Source: an uncultured Lachnospiraceae bacterium (GTDB lineage Bacteria; Bacillota; Clostridia; Lachnospirales; Lachnospiraceae). Taken from it: a stretch of 64,000 nt of DNA. Shown here piece after piece: positions 62,719 to 64,000 of this stretch. How positions within the stretch are numbered: position 1 is the first letter of the stretch; every line of letters begins with the position of its first letter. Made by a program: the position numbers and the translations under genes. Location: assembly GCA_947650155.1 (NCBI GenBank), contig CANSUS010000002.1:83981-147980 (forward strand). Reading direction: 5' to 3'. Below the pieces are notes generated by a model. It was given only the letters and a program-made list of their open reading frames with translations, searched no databases and had not been told where the DNA came from.

Positions 62719-62793
62719 GACAGGCAGTAAAGAAAAGTTTCCAGCCCCGTCAAAAAAAACGGGTGCGCCGGAAGCTGTTTTTTACTGCCTGTC
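62719..62793. repeat. Long structured hairpin between XRE and sigma-like genes
   Basis: GACAGGCAGTAAAGAAAA (62719-62736) pairs with TTTTTTACTGCCTGTC (62778-62793) with small mismatches. Inside, CCCGT and ACGGG form a second stem with an A8 loop, and AGTTTCC/GGAAGCT a third. It could be an attenuator in front of the sigma-like genes or a transcribed RNA. Confidence 0.65.
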
Positions 62794-62856
62794 CTGCAAT
62801 GGAGGGCAGCACATACAGCCAGCAACTGGTGCCGCCCGTTAGAAAGGCGGACAGAA

Positions 62857-63492
62857 TTGACATTGCAGGAACTGAAACAAATTACTGAAATTCCAGAAGA
62901 AGGGAGGAAAATACCTACTGCTAAAAATTTAAGGGAAACAGGCAGGGCAGTGGCGGAAAAACAGCTGATAAATGATATATGGATTGCAGCCTATCAGAAT
63001 GGTTATGCACTGTACCATGCTTATGGTCATTATACCGTATTCCCGATTCATACATGCGGGGATTATCTGTATGTATCAGGCGGAGTAAGCAGCTACCTAT
63101 CGGAACATTTCTTTGCGAAAGAGTCATGGCATATCCGGCTTGTTCTTGAAGGGGAGGACAGGCTGGAACGCAACCAGAGGACAAAAGAGCAGGGCAGGAC
63201 TATTTCCTATAGTGCCATATCAGAAGAGTGGGAGGCTTTGGAGGATACACATGTGGATCTGCTCGAAGATTTGACAGAAAGGGAAAACATGAACGAACTG
63301 TTAGACTGCCTGACGGAGCGGCAGAAAATGGCAGCCAGTCTTTGTTTTTTTCAGCAGAAAAGCAGGAAAGAAGCGGCAAAAGAACTTGGCATTACTAACT
63401 CGGCAGTGTCAACTATACTTTCACAGGCGGTTCGGAGATTACGGAAAAAATACCTGTCAAAATACCAGACAGAAAAGGCGGTGGCCATATGA
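62857..63492 (+). CDS. Sigma-70 region 4-like mobile-element regulator
   Basis: A 211-residue protein. TTG start at 62857 after AGAAAGGCGG. The N-terminal two thirds are unfamiliar. The C-terminus is a sigma region 4-type HTH: LLDCLTERQKMAASLCFFQQ, then KEAAKELGITNSAVSTILSQ. It overlaps the next sigma-like gene by 4 bp (ATGA). No region 2 is seen. Confidence 0.75.
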   Translation: MTLQELKQITEIPEEGRKIPTAKNLRETGRAVAEKQLINDIWIAAYQNGYALYHAYGHYTVFPIHTCGDYLYVSGGVSSYLSEHFFAKESWHIRLVLEGEDRLERNQRTKEQGRTISYSAISEEWEALEDTHVDLLEDLTERENMNELLDCLTERQKMAASLCFFQQKSRKEAAKELGITNSAVSTILSQAVRRLRKKYLSKYQTEKAVAI

Positions 63493-63926
63493 GAGGAAAA
63501 AAGCCGAAGGAACGGGAAAAATATTTTATCCGGCTGGACGGTGATACGCTGGTGGAAGTGAACCGGGAAATTTATCTGGAATGGCACCAGTCCAGACGGA
63601 AGGAGCGATACCAGAAGGAACGCGACCGGGAATACGGGGTATTCAGTATCGAAAAGCTGCATGAAAAAGGATATTTTCTTGAGCAATCCTTAAGCAGGGA
63701 TACAACGCTGGAAGCAGTTTTATGGAACGAATGCCGGAACAGGCTGGAAAACGCTCTTAGAAAATTGCCGGAACAGGATATTCGTTTGGTAAGGTTTTTG
63801 TATTTTGATGAAATGACAGTAAAGAGAACAGCCGAAATTTTTGGGTGTAGCCGGAAAACAATCCAGAACAGACGGAGAAGGATATTAGAGAAAATGAGAA
63901 ATTTGATGTCAGAAATATCTCCATGA
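63489..63926 (+). CDS. Small sigma-70 family protein
   Basis: A 145-residue protein. It opens MRGKKPKEREKYFIRLDGDT. The C-terminal region 4 HTH is LEQDIRLVRFLYFDEMTVKR-like (KLPEQDIRLVRFLYFDEMTV), then AEIFGCSRKTIQNRRRRILE. The N-terminal region 2 signatures are absent, as in short sigma-like proteins of Tn916/Tn1549-type elements. Translational coupling with the upstream gene suggests that they act as a pair. The remaining 74 bp to the window end hold no supported feature. Confidence 0.85.
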   Translation: MRGKKPKEREKYFIRLDGDTLVEVNREIYLEWHQSRRKERYQKERDREYGVFSIEKLHEKGYFLEQSLSRDTTLEAVLWNECRNRLENALRKLPEQDIRLVRFLYFDEMTVKRTAEIFGCSRKTIQNRRRRILEKMRNLMSEISP

Positions 63927-64000
63927 AAAGATGTAATGTTTATGTCAGCAACGGAGCGGAACCGTTGTCAAGAGGACCGTGGAATACCGGAGCGCGAAGC

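Larger units (their letters stand above)
57611..64000. mobile_element. Left end of an integrative/conjugative or plasmid-like element
   Basis: From about 57611 the gene content changes to small accessory proteins, a SymE-like protein, ParA, ParB, a RepA_N replication initiator, an XRE regulator and two sigma-like genes, all on the plus strand. The border is placed where the S8 protease loses its family ending. An 11-bp inverted pair TAGTGTCAAGT (57624-57634) and ACTTGACACTA (57757-57767) flanks the region after the border. The right end and any integrase lie outside the window. The content is reminiscent of Tn1549/CTn-type elements (inference). Confidence 0.8.

Noticed and set aside
1..64000. 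tRNA, rRNA and CRISPR loci
   Set aside because: No TTCGAATC-like T-arm sequences with matching acceptor stems, no rRNA sequence and no regularly spaced repeats were found by eye.

Overview
The window looks like a chromosomal segment of a spore-forming, anaerobic, low-to-mid GC gut Firmicute of the Lachnospiraceae type. The evidence is a spoIIA operon (spoIIAA, spoIIAB, sigF), spoVA genes, a valine T-box, class III fructose-bisphosphatase, many strong AGGAGG ribosome binding sites with frequent TTG/GTG starts, and Lachnospiraceae-style mobile-element genes. This placement is inferred from gene content; no database search was possible.

Layout. 0-4.6 kb: the 3' part of gltB, then gltD (glutamate synthase), then an MCP-like receptor. 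4.7-6.4 kb: a small patch of accessory genes (a DUF6061-like small protein, an unknown reverse-strand protein, an RNA polymerase alpha-CTD-like fragment) that looks like old mobile-element debris. 6.6-9.7 kb: asnA, then a TetR repressor with a near-ideal promoter and two operator palindromes driving two flavodoxin-like reductases. 9.7-15.8 kb: a DNA-repair neighbourhood (radical SAM protein, DUF4130 protein, nuclease-helicase fusion, endonuclease IV) interrupted by an HPr-like protein that lacks the catalytic histidine. 15.8-23.6 kb: a GH13 enzyme, a cluster of DnaA boxes, a PadR/DUF1700/DUF4097 operon, a pyridoxal salvage pair (kinase and ECF S component) and a hybrid histidine kinase. 23.6-31.5 kb: a structured inverted-repeat element, a valS T-box and valS, a FapA-family protein, folC, a 48-codon protein and a TPR protein. 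31.6-36.6 kb: the spoIIA operon, a phosphatase, a repetitive lipoprotein and spoVAB-spoVAA-spoVAC.

36.6-43.0 kb is the most unusual part. An XRE-type DNA-binding domain is fused to an AlaA-like aminotransferase, with a perfect internal Shine-Dalgarno before the enzyme domain and repeated AAGTTCAAT sites in front of the gene. Divergent to it are a LysR regulator, a stand-alone LanC-like cyclase with a CCG-type zinc site, and a cysteine-synthase-like PLP enzyme. No lanthipeptide precursor, dehydratase or transporter is present, so this LanC/cysteine-synthase pair is the best candidate here for an undescribed thiol-addition pathway. 43.0-57.7 kb is mainly housekeeping: rarA, fbp, M18 aminopeptidase, tcdA, an Rrf2 regulator with metY, the nadA-nadB-nadC operon with a membrane metalloprotease, and a Csp-like subtilase.

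57.6-64.0 kb appears to be the left end of an integrative/conjugative element. It holds small accessory proteins, a SymE-like protein, ParA, ParB, a RepA_N replication initiator, an XRE regulator and two overlapping sigma-like genes. The subtilase loses its expected C-terminal sequence where the element begins, so the element probably inserted into the 3' end of that gene. No tRNA, rRNA or CRISPR array was seen.
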